Source of the DNA: Centropus unirufus
Taxonomy: Eukaryota; Chordata; Aves; Cuculiformes; Centropidae
Length of the DNA stretch: 64,000 nucleotides
Assembly (NCBI GenBank): GCA_013397695.1
Contig: VYZI01000423.1
Location: 544,913 to 608,912 of the forward strand
Direction of reading: 5' to 3'
The notes below the pieces were generated by a model. The model made no database searches. It had not been told where the DNA came from and saw nothing but the letters and a program-made list of their open reading frames with translations. Below, piece by piece: positions 43,701 through 58,700 of the stretch. How positions within the stretch are numbered: position 1 is the stretch's first letter; every line of letters starts with the position of its first letter. The translations under genes were made by a program, and so were the position numbers.

Positions 43701-46700
43701 CTCTCCTGCACCGTGAAATAAGCCTTCTGCAGGGCAAAATATCATCTAAAACACAAGACAAAAGACTTATTGGATCTTTTCCAGTAGACGGTAAGATAGT
43801 TGGACTTGATGATTTCTGAGGTCTTTTCCAACCTTTGTGATTCTAGGATTCTAAAGTGAGACAGGGATAACAACCAACCTCAGGTCTTCCAAGAGCAAGG
43901 TAATCACCTTAGGGTCTCTGTCATTATTCCAAGTGTGGCCTTTCACCAGGAACTGAACATGAAAAAAAGTGCAAGCATTGTCCATTCTGAAGAAATTCAC
44001 ATTTTCCATGCGTAGCAAGTAGTGTCCCTTGCCTTTGTTGTCCAATTTGACAAGGTTCAGAGAGAAGACAGGTCTGGAATTTGCAAAGGGCACTTTGACA
44101 GCCCGTTGGTTCCCTCTGGATCCAGGGATTCCTTTGTCAGGCCCACATATACCCCTCTGGTTCCATTCAGCAGCTTGCAGCACTTTGGAGACAGCAGAGC
44201 CCTTGAGGAACCAAACCGAGCTCAAAGCTATCACCTGCTCAGGCTGTGGAACGCATCCCAGAGAAATCTGGATCTCCCACGGGTTTTAAATAAACAATCA
44301 CCACTCTGAGCAGCCCCATCTTTTAAAAGCAACACCCTGAACCTCACAAAAGATTTGTACAAACTGCCACCACGCTGTGTGCCCCAAACATGGAGCCACA
44401 GGCACCACAAGTGGCAGCCTTCCTTCTTGGCTAATATAAGGCATAAGCTGGTATAACCTAGAGCCCTCGGGAATTGTGTGCAGGAACACTGGAAAGGCAC
44501 ATCTTCTGGGTGCAGAGCACAGCTCCTCCATGCCCAAATGGTGTCTAGGATACATTTTGCCTCACTGTATGCACTGGGAAATGATGCTCGGGAATGTCTG
44601 ATGAACACATTCATCATCCCAGGAAGAAAGCTGGGTTTGAAATTGAGAAGAAATTCTAAGTTCTCCCTGTTACTAGAATTTTTAGAAGTGCATCATCCAT
44701 CTTTTATCAAACTCAGTATCTTCCAGTCAAGGGAACTTCATGAGGCTCTGCAGAAACACCTGCGCTGACCCCACGTGCACAGCTGAGATTCCTACCTTCT
44801 CCCTAGAGAAGAGGCAGAGCACCAGGAACAGCTCTTCCCAAGAAGGCAGATGCAGCCAGTGTTTGTATCAGGCTGCCTAACACTCAGCTCGGGACACACA
44901 GCAGGGCTGCAAAGGATTCCTTCCAAATCCTATTAGAGCAGCAAAAGGTGTTTGCTGTATCAAGTTCAAACCGACGAGAAGAGCCTGAATTCACATCACA
45001 GCGTTCATGACCACTAAACTCAAACACACTGACCAAGCTACAACCTGCAAGCTTTGCTTTCCATTGACTCAGCAGCGAGAGATGATAATGCTGGAATAGG
45101 TGGCCTGGAGAGCTGCTTCTGTCACAAAGCCAGCAGAGAGGCACAACAGCCCCAGTGTGACCAATCCACACCATAAATCCTCAGCAGCTCCTCGAGGTTT
45201 CCCAATCCCATTCCTGCCGAAGGATACTGATAGCATCTCTCAAGAGTACAACTCCACTTTGTCACTCCCTAATTCCAATTTCATTGAGACACGGATCCTG
45301 CTGCTTGGCAGAGCCAGATAAGGAGACCCAATCCCAGTGGTTTTGTAACCTGTCCTTTCCTCTATTACAGACGTATTCCTATCTTCACTCCTTTTCTGTC
45401 AGGGACTCGGGAAGCACAGCCGCTCTGTAACTGCAGCACGTGCCAATGGTTCTCCAATCAACCAGAGGCTAATTTCTTAATGAGTGATCCCTCGAGACTA
45501 AAGAGAGAAGAAGTTATTACAAGGAAACAGCATGGATGAGAAGGGGGTGGAAGGGTGGGCGGGGATGGAATATAAACTTTGAAACATGGACTAGTTGTTT
45601 GGATTTGCCCCAAGATGCCAAGTACTTTATCCCCAGGCAAAGGTCCGCTTGGTGCTTTTCAAACCAGTATCCAAAAAGCCACCAGAAGTCAGACTGTCTG
45701 ATGGGGAAATCAGGAGGGCACATTAAGCAACTCTCTCTTTTACAGGATCTTAAAGAGGGCAAACAGTTCAAGACGCCTTGGCAGGATCTCGGTTTTAACT
45801 TTCTAACTGAGATCTTACCTTCTGACCCTGTCCTGAGTCACTGTTTTCAAAAGGAAATCTGTCCAGAAGAAAACACAGCCACGAAAGGAGGCACTGTCAG
45901 ACTCTCACAAAGGATGGTTCCTCTCCCTCACCCTGGCAGACGCTGTTCTCCAGCCACACGGTGCCTCCACACCCAGGGATACAGCTCCTTTTGATAACAC
46001 AGCTTTAGTAAGAGCTCAGCTTTTGTGTACTGCCTCCAAAACCCACTTTTTTTGAGCCAGTATCTGCCCTTCCAGCATTAAGGCTCAAGAGGATGAATCA
46101 TCATAGAAAAGGAGCAATATACTTTCCAAGCTGGTTTTCGTTTGCATTTACATTTCTATACTTGCTGAGGAGAAAAGGATGTTTTAAGATTTCATCAACT
46201 GGCAGATGTGCACATCTATATATAATATATTACAAATAATTAGCTTTATTTACATTACATGGCTGCTGTAAGTAAAACAAAACTCTTTTCAAGAATGAGA
46301 AGACATGAATGTGAGAAATGGGCAGTCTGGGCAAGGAAAAGCCAAGGTAACCGGTTCTATGACTGCATGAAACAAGGTTAATGCCATTTTTAAAGGCCAG
46401 GTTTCCACGTGCTGTGAGAGAGAACTGGCAGGGTTTAGTGTTGTGCCTTTAATAAAGGTCTCGATCACTTACCAGCAGAGCCGGTGATTTCACAAGGCCC
46501 TACACCTTAAACCCTACCACGTAAGAATTAAAGAACAAAATCAAATTGGCAAGAAGGAAATACTTGAGGCAAACTCTTCGAGTAAGCACTGAAAATCAGA
46601 AACATTTATTCAGTGCTGGCAGCTCTGCGCACATGCCTGTCTCATTCTTTTTTAAAGCATGGGGGGCTGCTGAGCTGAGGACAATGTGACATCCAGTGTC

Positions 46701-49700
46701 CTGCAAGGACAAAACAGAGAGGTATTGATGGAGTGAGCAAGAGGAGGCTTTCCAGGAGGGAGAAGAAGAGAGGAGTCACCCAAACTACCAACTCGAAGGA
46801 CGTTTACAGACGCCAAAGCATCTTCCCCACACCCAACCACCACATTCAAACACGCTTCAATCCATCAGTCCCTGGTGGAACCAGAGAGACGTGTTTCCAG
46901 GGACAACCCCAACCTCTGCTGCCTGTCGAGGCTATCAACAGCGCCACAAAGGACGGGGGTGTCTGCTACTTGAATCCCCAGGCACTGCAAGCCGAACCGA
47001 GTGCTCACACAGCCCAGCACCCACAGCATTCTTTTCCAACCTCGGAGCCCACCCAAAAGCCAACATCACTTAACTCGATCAGATCCGTAAGGCCATGAAG
47101 TTCACATGAATGTCCTGGTTGTCCACAGAGTTATAAAGCCATTTCCTGATTTGTATGATATTGCTCCAAAGAAATCAAACATGCAGAGCTCTAATTACAA
47201 CGTTGGAGAGTTCACAGTGCCCCGGTTATTAACTGACATATTGTAAACCTTCTCGTCAGCTTGGAATGCAGAGACAAACCACTGCTATTGCTCCTAGAAG
47301 CCCTCAGGATAAAAGGAGATGGGAACAAGACCCAAGAGTTTCTAGGATTATAAAAAAAATAGGGAAGCTTTTTTGCTTAATTTGAAGCAATGCATTTTAT
47401 TGGAATGACAGTAACAGACTCAAGGTTGTCAATACCATTGCATCCAGGAACAAGCACTGGGAGCAACTTTTAGTCACTTTGCCAAGCTCTGCTGGATAAT
47501 TGTGTCATGGATTTGTTCTTGCATCCAGTATATCCCAGGCCACGGACCCAGACCTTGGGCAAAGCCAGTAATTACAATCTCACATCTTTTCTATTACTCT
47601 CACTTTTATTTTATGTGAAGGAAAAAGCAAGATCCTTCATTAAAAAGGATAAAACTGTACCACCTCAATGGATTTCTCCTTTCTGACATCCTATTTTCTT
47701 CCTAGGAGCTCACACTATACCTCATAAGAGGTGATGCCCATTGTCAGAAAGGATCCCTGGCTGCAGAAACAACAATAAAATAACCACACTGTATTTGTCT
47801 GCACACCTCACAAATGGAAGGAGCAAGTGTGATTCATGCAGCAACTCACAGGGCAATGCCAGGACAGACGTCCCCAGAAAAAAGACCTGTCTAGGAGATG
47901 TCTCCTAAAACAGGATGTCTAGGATGTCTAAGAGATGTCTCCTAAAACCCAGTCCCTGCCCCTCAACACCCATGAACCCCTCTGGTCAGGAAGGAAAATC
48001 CCAGCTTTTTGCACCGCCTGATTTTAGTCACACAAACTAAAGTCAACTTGGCAGTCGGAATGTGAGGCTGCCCTGCAGCACAGGAGAACTCACAGTAGCA
48101 TTATCTGAAGTCAGTGGGTCACTGTTAATTGGGTCTGAACGGGAGGGGGAAGCGTTAGCAAAGACAAGAATGAGCAGATGACAAATTTGCTTATTAACCA
48201 CATTGAATAAAAGATGTATTAAAATGCAAGGGGGAAGGGGGAGTGAAAAGCAGGGTGTGAAAGAAGCAGAAGCAGGAACAGTAGAGCTAATGTAAACCAT
48301 GAAATGCAACCCCTGCTGCGACAATGTGAAAGACTAAGAGGAAGCTTTTCCATATTAACTATTTGATTGCTCTACTCCAGATGCATCCATCAAACAGCAT
48401 GCGAGGAGCAGAATTTCCATTCACCCTGCAGTAATTTCTACAAGCTGGAGCCTGGAAACAGCCCTGACAACAAATAAATTCACTCAGCATTGCAGACCTT
48501 CATTATCTTCACCCAGGGCTGATTGGAACGTGCCGTGCAGGACTCATCACAGAACACGTGAAGCCCCAAAGGACTCTTAGCAATGCTCCAGCTCGCTGGG
48601 GTCCATGGCCTGTACTCAGTTTACCTTTACTCCAAGCACTCAGTGCTCTTTGGAAGGCACATTCTGTCCCATTTCAGGATTGGTTTCTATCACTGCTGAT
48701 TTTTGCATAGACCGAACTGAAGAACTTGTCGAGCGTGTCTACAAACACTGCACTTGCTCAACAGTCTCCCATGACTAAGTATTCCCATGTTTCCTCATGA
48801 CATCAGAAACCCAACCTCTCCCTTCAATTCAACACCTCTAATTAGAAACAACATGGTTGGCCCAGAAATTCCTAAATATGTTTTCTGCAGCCTTCGTATC
48901 TTGTCATCACTCACTACCAGGGTGCAGCTTTTCCTCCTCAGAAGGAGCAAAATGTAATTAAGTGCCAGACACTTCTTTGCATGTTCTTGTTCAAATAAAG
49001 GCAACTTTGCTATGCATCCTTCTCTCTCCACCAGGCAAGGCTCTGGGCTCAGTTAGTTTTGACCCATTTATTGTACCTTTCTGCATCTATAGGTCATAAA
49101 TTACAACTGGAAACAACCATATTTAAAAAGCAGCCCCTAAAAGTCTTGCAAACCTACTCTTTAGTAGATTCACTCTTTAGCATTGGCAAATTATTTTATT
49201 TATTTACATAATTTTAAGGATTCAAACGCAATAGTAAATTCAGTGGAAAAATGAGAGCATGAAGGGAACAAGCACAGAAGCCAGTCACTGCAAAGAGCTT
49301 TTTCTGCAGTGACCAGCAAAAAGCAATGGGCAGGGAGGGAAGAAGGAGCCTCTCTACTGCTCAGTGAAGCAAAAGGGGAGAGAAATCTGATAAGGGACCG
49401 TGTGTTTGCACTGGGATAGTTCTGGAAGCACAGACTGGTTCTGTGAGCCTGCAGCAAGGTGGAGTCCCGCTCTGGGTCACAAGTTTTAACAAAGCGGAAC
49501 TGAACTCCTAAGAACAAGCCCCCATTTACAAGTTTCCCAGGGATGTAATTTCAAGGTGTTTACGGTCTCCTCCACAGCTGATGTACATAAGCCCAGCGCC
49601 AGTTTAACTGGTTGCGGTATCAGGGACCCAAGTACTTACTCAAGGTCAAGGACAGAGTAGCTGGAAGAGGGAAAATTGCACTCAGACCTCAAATCCTGAA

Positions 49701-52700
49701 CTGGAGCCTTAACCACAGTCATTCTCCACTTCACATCCCAGAGGGGAGGCAGAGAGAAGTCATTTACATACTGCAGGGTTTGGATTTGACTAGCAAAACC
49801 CTTATTTTTTGACAATTTTCAAATCTATCTGTTCCTCTTAAACTTTGTGGGATGAAGGCTTGGCTTGAACAGCTTGACAGTTGTTGAAACACAACTCTAG
49901 TCCCAGCTCCCGCCAGCAAGAAAGCTGTTAACAAACAGTACTTGCACACTCATTTACTAAAGAAATTCCAGCTGCAGCTGCTTCTACAGCTCGACAGCAG
50001 GTTAAAAATAAATAAATAAATCGAGATCTGGAGTCTCCCTTTTAGGGCTGTTCCTCACAAACTGCTAAGCAACCTCTACAGGAAACATCTTCCAAAATCA
50101 GGGAGAACTTGAAAATAGAATGATGCAAACCTAGCAGCTTCCGAGAGCACAGGATGGGTTCCATCCCCTCGGTCACTGCAGGATGCTGTGAAAATGCCAT
50201 CCTTAAAAGACTTGACAGGCCTCAATCTCTACCTCCCATGTCACAGCCCCATCAAGTCCCATCCCAATCAGCAGTTGATCCACCACCAGCATCAGAGCCA
50301 CCCTCAGCCTGCAGCAGACACACACATCCCCATCCACATCAGAAATTCTCATCCTGATCAGGCAGTTCAGGTCTTCACCAATTCCATTATCACCAAACAA
50401 AGCCGTGAGGTTGATCCTCATTTCACCTGTGTATTACAAAAAAAGCACCAGGGTTCAAAAGGAGATGCTGTGATCTTCAGAAATGATGGAAAAGGTAGAG
50501 GTGAACCCCACATCCAATTGGTCCATAGCAAATCAGTGGCATAAGGTGGAGCAGATTCTCTTTATCCTGAGGCCCTGGCCCAGGCTGCCCAGAGCAGTGG
50601 TGGCTGCCCCATCCCTGGAGGTGTCCAAGGCCAGGCTGGATGGAGCTTGGAGGCCCCTGATCCAGTGGGAGGGGTCCCTGCCCATGGCAAAGAGCTGGAC
50701 CTGGATGAGCTTTGAGGTCCCTTCCAACCCAAACCACTTTGTGATTCCATGATCTTCAAGTGTTTCACGCCAATAACCAAGTGGAGCACATCATGTTTTG
50801 TATGGTTTGAATATCCGCCAAATGACTTTCATACTTTATCTTACCAAGGCCACTGGAATATCCAAAAATGAGCGTTATTCTCTCAGTTTCTTACATTTCA
50901 CATGGAAATAAGCCACAACAGAATCACAGGGCAAATATTTAGGTCACCCCTTCCTCAAGCACTGTGAATTGCTCTGTATTTGCTCAGCAGCTTGTCTCAA
51001 CCTATTAAACTCTACAGCAGAAACGGGAGGACAAACCTCCAGTAAAGTCTATCCTGAAAAGTGGGACCCCAAAGCAGCATCAGCAAAATCCCCCGCTTGC
51101 CCAACCCACTCATTAAGGCATGAGCTGGTGCTTAATTAATTTAGAAAATGGGATTCCAGGGGCAGGCCAATCCAAACGTCCTTTGCTAAAAGGCAGGCAG
51201 TAATCAGATGGAAAAGAAGAGCGCAAACATGAAAGCTTTTCCTGCACACGTGGTGTGCACTTAAAATCCTCCCGTAGCTCTGATGCAGAAAGAAGACCCA
51301 GAGAACCGTGTGCCCATTCATCATCCCACTGCTCAATACCTCAGCGCTGGCATTCATAGAATCATGGAATGGTCTGGGTTGGAAGGGACCTCAAAACTCA
51401 TCCAGGTCCAGCTCCCTGCCATGAGCAGGGACACCACCAACTGGATCAGGGGGCTCCAAGCTCCATCCAACCTGGCCCTCAATGCCTCCAGGGATAGGGC
51501 AGCCACCACCACTCCGGGCAACCCAGGCCTCAGGATAAAGATGGTTACCCATCCACAAACAGATGGAAGTTTCAGTCCAAGTCATATCTTTCACCTCGAG
51601 TTTATTATCATGCTTGGAAAACAAGCAAAATTTGCTATCTCCAAGGTCTTTTCTCAGGACAAGGCTGGATGCAGCTCTCAGATCTGCAGCTTCTCTGGAG
51701 GGCGGGCATGACCTCTTCATTTTTCCCCCAGAAGAGGATCATCTCTCTGCCAGTTTTTGGAGGGTGTGTAAGGAGAGGAATTTGCTTTTTTGTGTACTCT
51801 CAAAAGTAAAAGAGGTCAGAAAACAGTGGGAGCTGCCATGAACTGGTGGAAAAAAAAATATCAGATGTTACTATTGAACTGCTGCTTCCTTGAGAATATT
51901 GTTTATCCATTTGCCTTTTTAACACATTGATTTTTAGGCCAACTAAGATCATAATGAGAAAATATCTTCCAAAATAATTTTAGTGGTTACTGGTGGGGTA
52001 CATGGAGCACAGTTCTGTACCACGTAGATCTCAAAGAGTTTCTGAGGCTGCCTAAAGCCAGTCTCTGTCCCACAACACTGTAGCACACAGAAATAAAGAA
52101 AGGTTCACACAGTCAAGCCAACACAGGGCTGATTCCTTTTTAGTTCTGCTTTTTCACAGGGTCTGGTGCATCAGGGAAAGGAGCACACAACAATTCCAGA
52201 CAGTACTTACCAGTCCCACTGCAAGTCCCTCTCCACAAGCCTACTTTGGCCAATGCAGGCGTATGCGTAGATAAACAGAGAGCAGGGCAGACTGAGTGTT
52301 TTTCTACTGAGAAAGGACATTTTTACACCTTTCCTATGTTTTATTGTCAGCAACTTGCTCTTAAACAGGCATTTTGATTCACTTACTACCAGGCTTCCAA
52401 CTGCAACACTAGGTTGGTGAGCTAAACTAACAAGGCAGACCGGTTTAAAAGCAACACTGTCTGCATTCACTGTTAAAGCTTTGAATAGAAGAAAAATAAA
52501 GCAAAAGAAACCAGTCTTGGAACTCTTGGAACAAGGCACAAATGCATTTGTGAGGACTAATGGTGAGATGTTGAAGAATGGTTTTCCTCTAACTTCACTG
52601 GAAGCAGAGCTAGACCTACCCTTAATGATTATGAACAAACACCACATTTCACTGGGAGAAGAAAAGCAGAGGAGTTTGATCATCTGTCCAGATACTGTAC

Positions 52701-55700
52701 CCCAACCAAGTGATTAAGCACAGATTAAACAAACAGAAGAACTGATACTAGAGACTGTCAGGAATGCTTTCCTCTCCCTTTTAATTTTCTCAATCCACCT
52801 ACTCAGTGTATCTCTTCTGAAAACAGTGAGTTCTTTGGCACTGGCGTTGTATGTTCTACATCTTGTAAAATTCTTAACAAATAGCTGTGCTTTCAGCAAA
52901 TTTACATGTGTGTTTCTCATTAGCCACATGCAGAGGGATTTCAAAACCCTGGCTACTGAAGGCCACAGGACTTGGCCACAGAGTCAGAGGATTCATTTAA
53001 ATGCATCCCTTGCAGGACTATCTTAATTACCACCATCTAATAACACAATTAGAGCACACAAATAGACATTTACCAAAAGATGAGGGGCCTGTTTTCTTTA
53101 TAAATCACAGAGCCAAAGAAAAGATGCCTCCCTGGATATCATAATTAGCTATTAAACTACATCAGAAGAGATTTTTGCTCAGTACAATGAAGTGGCTTAC
53201 AGACTTCACTTTCAGTAAACTACAGGGAAAGCCTTGTGCAAGAAGAACGCAGAAAGGAGGTAAACAGAGAGTAACGAGGAAGCAGGAGCAAGCATTCTAA
53301 AACCATAACCACAGGAACAGGTAATATTAATCTGTTTCAATTCAGGCCTTTTTCACCGGAGGCCGTTGGCTTCACCTCCATTATTCAGACCAGTCGAGCT
53401 GTCTGAAGCGCTCAAACAAAGGATCATCAACTGCACAGCTTGCTCCTTGCACAACAGGCCGAGCCCTGTCAGGACAAGGGCAAAGCCACATTTCAAGGAA
53501 CAAAGGATAAATTAAGTGTACCCGCAGCAGCGAGCCACGCAAAGGACACTGCCACTTCTTTAAGCTGCCTTCTCAAGTTCTCTTTGGGTATTTCCGCGTA
53601 GAGCGATCATGGACTTGCTTCTGTCTGGGCTGATGTCTGGGCAAAAGAATCAGAACTTAAACTCACCCACCTCGGGGTTCTCTGGTGGGTACAGAAAGGG
53701 CAAGGGCTGACTCCACCTCCAGTACTCGCAGAATAGATGGTCAAGCACACAGGGAAACTGAGCCACCTTCCTTTTCCCATAGGAAGGTGGGAAGTAGGAA
53801 AAAAGAAAGAAGAAAATAGGAATAAAACTGTTCCAGGCATGGCCTTTGCTTAGGAGGTTTAACACTCATCACTTTGCTTCCCCTCTCCTCTCTCTCTTCT
53901 TTCCAAATAAAATCCAGAAATCTCAGCATTTTAAGGAATCAAAAAGCCAGGCAGAATAAACTGCAATAATACTCGTATAAAGAGTTATATTTGATGAGGC
54001 AATATCTTTAATTGGAATGATCAGATGATTCTATTGCCTTTTCACTCCCACAATTTGAAGCACATTAAGAGAGGTGCAGACCTGCTAAGAAAGGGCATCG
54101 GGGTTTCATATCTTTAGGATACTTTAAGTAGGAGTGGACTCCCCCACTGCTGAACACGGCAAGGATAACACTGCTCCCTTTTACTTACAATAAATACAGA
54201 AAAAAGAAGAAAGTCTAGCCTCTGTGATGAAGTTTTGAGTAAATTTAAAATAAAAAGGCTTGCTGCTTGGCAAACACCAGCCGACCTCCCCAACTCATTT
54301 AACACAAAAGGAGGTGGAAGAGAAATTCCAACCATCCCCATTTCCAAGAGGCTGTGAGCACAGCTCACTGCTGTAATTGCCAGTAATCACCCTGGGCATT
54401 TACCCTGGAGATGTTAAAATTGGACTGAGTAGCAATAAAGACACTGGATTGGCTGTTCAGTTGACAGAAACATTGACAAATTAGGCCCTGGCAAAGAAAT
54501 TCCAATAGCAAAGCTGATCCCTACCAACCACAAGGCATTCCAGACTGCATTGGGAAGACTACAACATATGGCAAGTTCCTTGAGGTCTCCTGCGTTCTCA
54601 AGGCAAATACCAGCTGCATAAAGACACAGACGGATACCCTTTCTCCATATTTATTTACAAGGAAAGGATGACAGTAACATGGAAAAGAAAGAGGGAATTA
54701 GCAAGAACTGAAAGCGAAAAGAAATCACCACTAAAAAGAATTTCAACGAGAGATGAAGGCAGAAAATCTACTGCTGATCATATCAAACAACACCAACATC
54801 AGCCAGAGAGACAGGAACCCCAGCTGCCATGGAAAAAGCGAGAAAGGAAGTAACTTTCATTATCCAGGCATGCAAATTGAAACACGTCATGATTCCTGAA
54901 GAAGATAAAGACTAGAACGGGGAGAGAATGTGAGCAGTGATGCCATGTCCAGAAAAATCCCTGTTTGTGTGTCACAAAACCCACCTTGCCAACCTTCCCA
55001 CCTAGCGCTGCGGCACAAGGCGTGAAATGAGTGGTTGGGGACCCAGAATGATTCCAGACCCCACACTGTCCTGATAACACCAGGCTGCATTTCGAGTCAA
55101 ATCTCAAATGTAAGCATGAACAAGGCTATTTGTGACAATGCCAGGCTCCTGCTGCAAGGTAAGCAGGACCCAAGTGAAGGGAGCCTGCTGCGCTTCTCTC
55201 AAGCAGACCCTGGAAATCTTAACACTGTACGCAAATGAATTCCTTAATTCAAAGTTTTCATCTATTCCACTGCTATTTATGATTGGTTTCAAAGCACTGA
55301 ACGCAGGTCTCCTCTTGGTGTATCTGGGTCTCCTCCTGCTTGCTCATTCACTCCCCTGTGCCAGGCTGGAACAGTGATCGTGTTTCAAAAATTACTATTA
55401 AATAAATCCCATTTAATTCAACCTACTTCACAGGCAAAATTTTAATTAAAGATACAGCACGCCTATAAATAAGCTGCTGAACTCAAACCCTATAGAGACG
55501 GTTAACATTTCCACCAGCTGCACAGTCCGTGTGTGTATTCTTCAGGCAAAATGAGGCTACCTGAGCACTGGAGAAAAGAAAAACAGCTTTGCCATACCCT
55601 CCTTGGAGGTGCTCATTAAATGAACAGTAATAAACTTGTTTTTCTAACTTGTCCCGCTGCAGATCGCCAGCCACAGGAAGCAAACCAAGCTTGATGTATC

Positions 55701-58700
55701 CCTTTCACATGTTTTCATAGCATTAGCTTTTAATAAATATGACATACTCCACCCTCGGGTTCCAGGAGAAAAAGTGGTTGTTTTAAATATTTAGATTACA
55801 TTACAGTTGGGACGTTAAAATAAAGCAGTGACTTGTCCTGTAGGCAGCTATCAGAATCAGCTTGGCAAAACACGGGTAAGCTACCCCGGTGTGGTCACAA
55901 AACACAAGCTTTGAGGTCTCTCAGGCTGCTTGTTCTTACCCGTGGTTTTATTATTTGTGCGACAACAGTGCTTTCTGATGCCAGCAAACAGAAAAGCACC
56001 ACAGTGCGAGATGCTGGATGAAAGCAGCTGTAAGACACACAGGCTCCTGGAAGTTTATACATTTCAGCTGAGAAAATGGGGCAAAGCTGGGAGAAAAAGG
56101 CTGTTCTCACGGGGCAGGGAGCTAACACAGGCCTCAATTCAGCACTTCAGTGTTTTGCTGAGCCCAAGCCTAAATCTGAGGCTGAACACAGCTTTTTTTC
56201 TATTTCCCAAGTCTCAATCCAGTGCTTTAACTTTGCATTTTAACCAATTTCTCCCATTCGGTAACAACCCTCCAACTTTCTGCAGACATTAATGAAACCT
56301 CCCTTCCGAATCCTTCCTGCCCCTGAAGGCCTCTATGTGGTCGCTGTTGATCCAGACACTCAGGCCTGGGACCTGTTCTCAGTAGCCTCTATTTTCATAC
56401 CATTATTCCACATTTTTTTCAGTTGAATCAAGCTGAAACTTGGCTTTCAGTTTTAAGCTCCTCCACCAACAGCAGGAACTGCAACGTTTACAGCATTTAA
56501 GGTTGCAACAGACCATAGTGAGTGGAATGAAAGCTGGAAAGAACCATGGTCCACCCTCTGAACAGTAAAGTCAGCAGAGTCACCGTACCCAGTTTTATTA
56601 GCTGTCTCGAAGAACTAATAAAAATTCAAGCGTCTTCTCAAATCCCTCTACTCAACCACCTGTGGGGTTTTTGAGGAACGTCTTCATTAAAAAGCATTCT
56701 CCTCTCACTGTGCTCACCCCAAGTTACACGCTAGAACCAGTATTGTTCACATAAACAAATAGTTCAGCTGGAAACTGGCTCAAAATTCAGTGCATTTCAG
56801 AGCAAGACTCCTAGTGACTCCACCAGTGGTTGGATCCATCCCAGAGCTCCAGTGCTGCCACATGCCCTGCTACAGCCTCACAAAGTAAAGCTGGCAGCAG
56901 AGAAGGGTCAGGAATCCTTGCCACAGGCTGCAACATGCCTTGCATTTATGTTCTTGGTCAGCCAGGCCTGTTTACATCGCAGGAACAGCTGTCCCAGTGT
57001 GACCTGAAGCCAGCTTTCACTATTGCACAACCCATCCTTTCTCGCCTGCAGACAGGCAAACCTGGCCAAGAAGGATATAGAATAAAAAAAAAAAACCAAC
57101 CAAAAAAAAACACTTTAAAAGAAACTCATGTGTTGCTCCATCTGTTCAACCGCACTTGCTGCCCAAAAGATATTGGCAGGAAAAGTGCCACAGGCATCTA
57201 CAAAGCCCTATATGGGAAATGATGTGACTGCCTTAGCAGTTGAACCCCAGCCCTTTTGACCCTCGTGTCCAAGGAAACTGATGGCTTTTTTCAGTCTAAT
57301 CTCTATTATCAAGTAACTGAAGAAGCAGCCTGAGATAAGGGAGAAGATACAGAGGGTTAACACTGAGAGGACACAAATCTTAGGAAAGCTTGCTTAGGTT
57401 CTCCCCTCATGGAACTACTTCCTTACTCCTTCATCCCTCCTAAAACACCCTGTGCTCTCAATAACATCAAGGCTAAAAGAGATTAAACAGGGAGGAGACA
57501 GAGATGCACGTGGCAAAACAAGCACTCAGAGGGAGATTCCACCTGGCTGCTTTGTAAAGATCACCTTGCCTGCATTTCAAGGCCAAGAGTCCTACGGTCT
57601 GCCTGTTCTTACCTGTTTATCTACCTGCCCACCGCTCAGGTCAGGAACCTGGAAATCACCTTGAATTCTGACTGTTCTCTAAACCCTCACATCCAGCCTA
57701 CCTTTAGGTCTCACAGCCTGTTCAGTATTTCTGAAACTTTCCATTTATACAGCCAAAATATCCGCCAGATTTGATCACAGCAGTTGTCACAGCATCCCCT
57801 TGTCTCATTCCGATCCATACAGATTCATCCTGTGGGTACCAACTCTTGTCACAGAGCTGCAAAGATCATTTTCCCACGCTGTTATTTTTAGCACATGCCC
57901 CCTCTGCACATTCGCCTACCAGCTCCAAATTTCCTAATGCAGATATAAACCACTTGCTTTTATTTTATTTCGTGGCAAAAAAGACGAGCTCCTACCTTCA
58001 ACTGCCCTACATCAGCCTCTGTCACCTGCTTGTTCAGCTTTCAAACAAGAATGGAGGTGGGCATCCTTTCATGCTGCTCTTTAGTCTCGAGAGGATCTCC
58101 TTTAAAAACACCAGCAAAAATACCTTGTTAAAATCTTCATTGCAAAACCAACCAAAACAGATCTCCAGCCCAAAACTCTCACTGCTGCATAGCACAGCAG
58201 CAGCCACCTCAAACCCTACCTGCCAGTCGCTTTTGGCCAGCAGACTGCCTTATCCCTGGAGTGAGAACAGGCGGAAATCACCTTTCCATGATTTTCTTCC
58301 CTTGCTAGCTGGATTTTTCCCTTATCTTTCATAGTCACACTCAATGACCGCAGAATTCTGCAGATACACCACTCAAATCAACTTGTTGGCTTCCAAATGA
58401 CACATGTCCAGCATCCAAACAGCACTTAGAGCATCGATCGTCTACCCCTCATTAATAAATAGGCAACTCCTACTTTCACTTGTCCCCATGACAAATATTT
58501 TGAGGGCGTTGTTTTTAATATCTTGTCTCTAAAACCTTTCCCAATTACAAAATTATTCTGCGCCTCCATATTTGTCAATTAGAATTCCTGTTTCTCCATG
58601 AGGACTCCTCTTGGAGCAAGAGTGAAAGCAGAGATGCTGCAATGCCTCCACAAGAAACACAAGACAGTACTTCTCGTGTTCCTCTTCTATCATAAACAGC

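Noticed and set aside
57771..58334. 187-codon plus-strand open frame as a gene
   Set aside because: No domain, start context or splice evidence. The composition is Ser/Leu/Pro-rich like translated non-coding DNA. At most a decayed retroelement.
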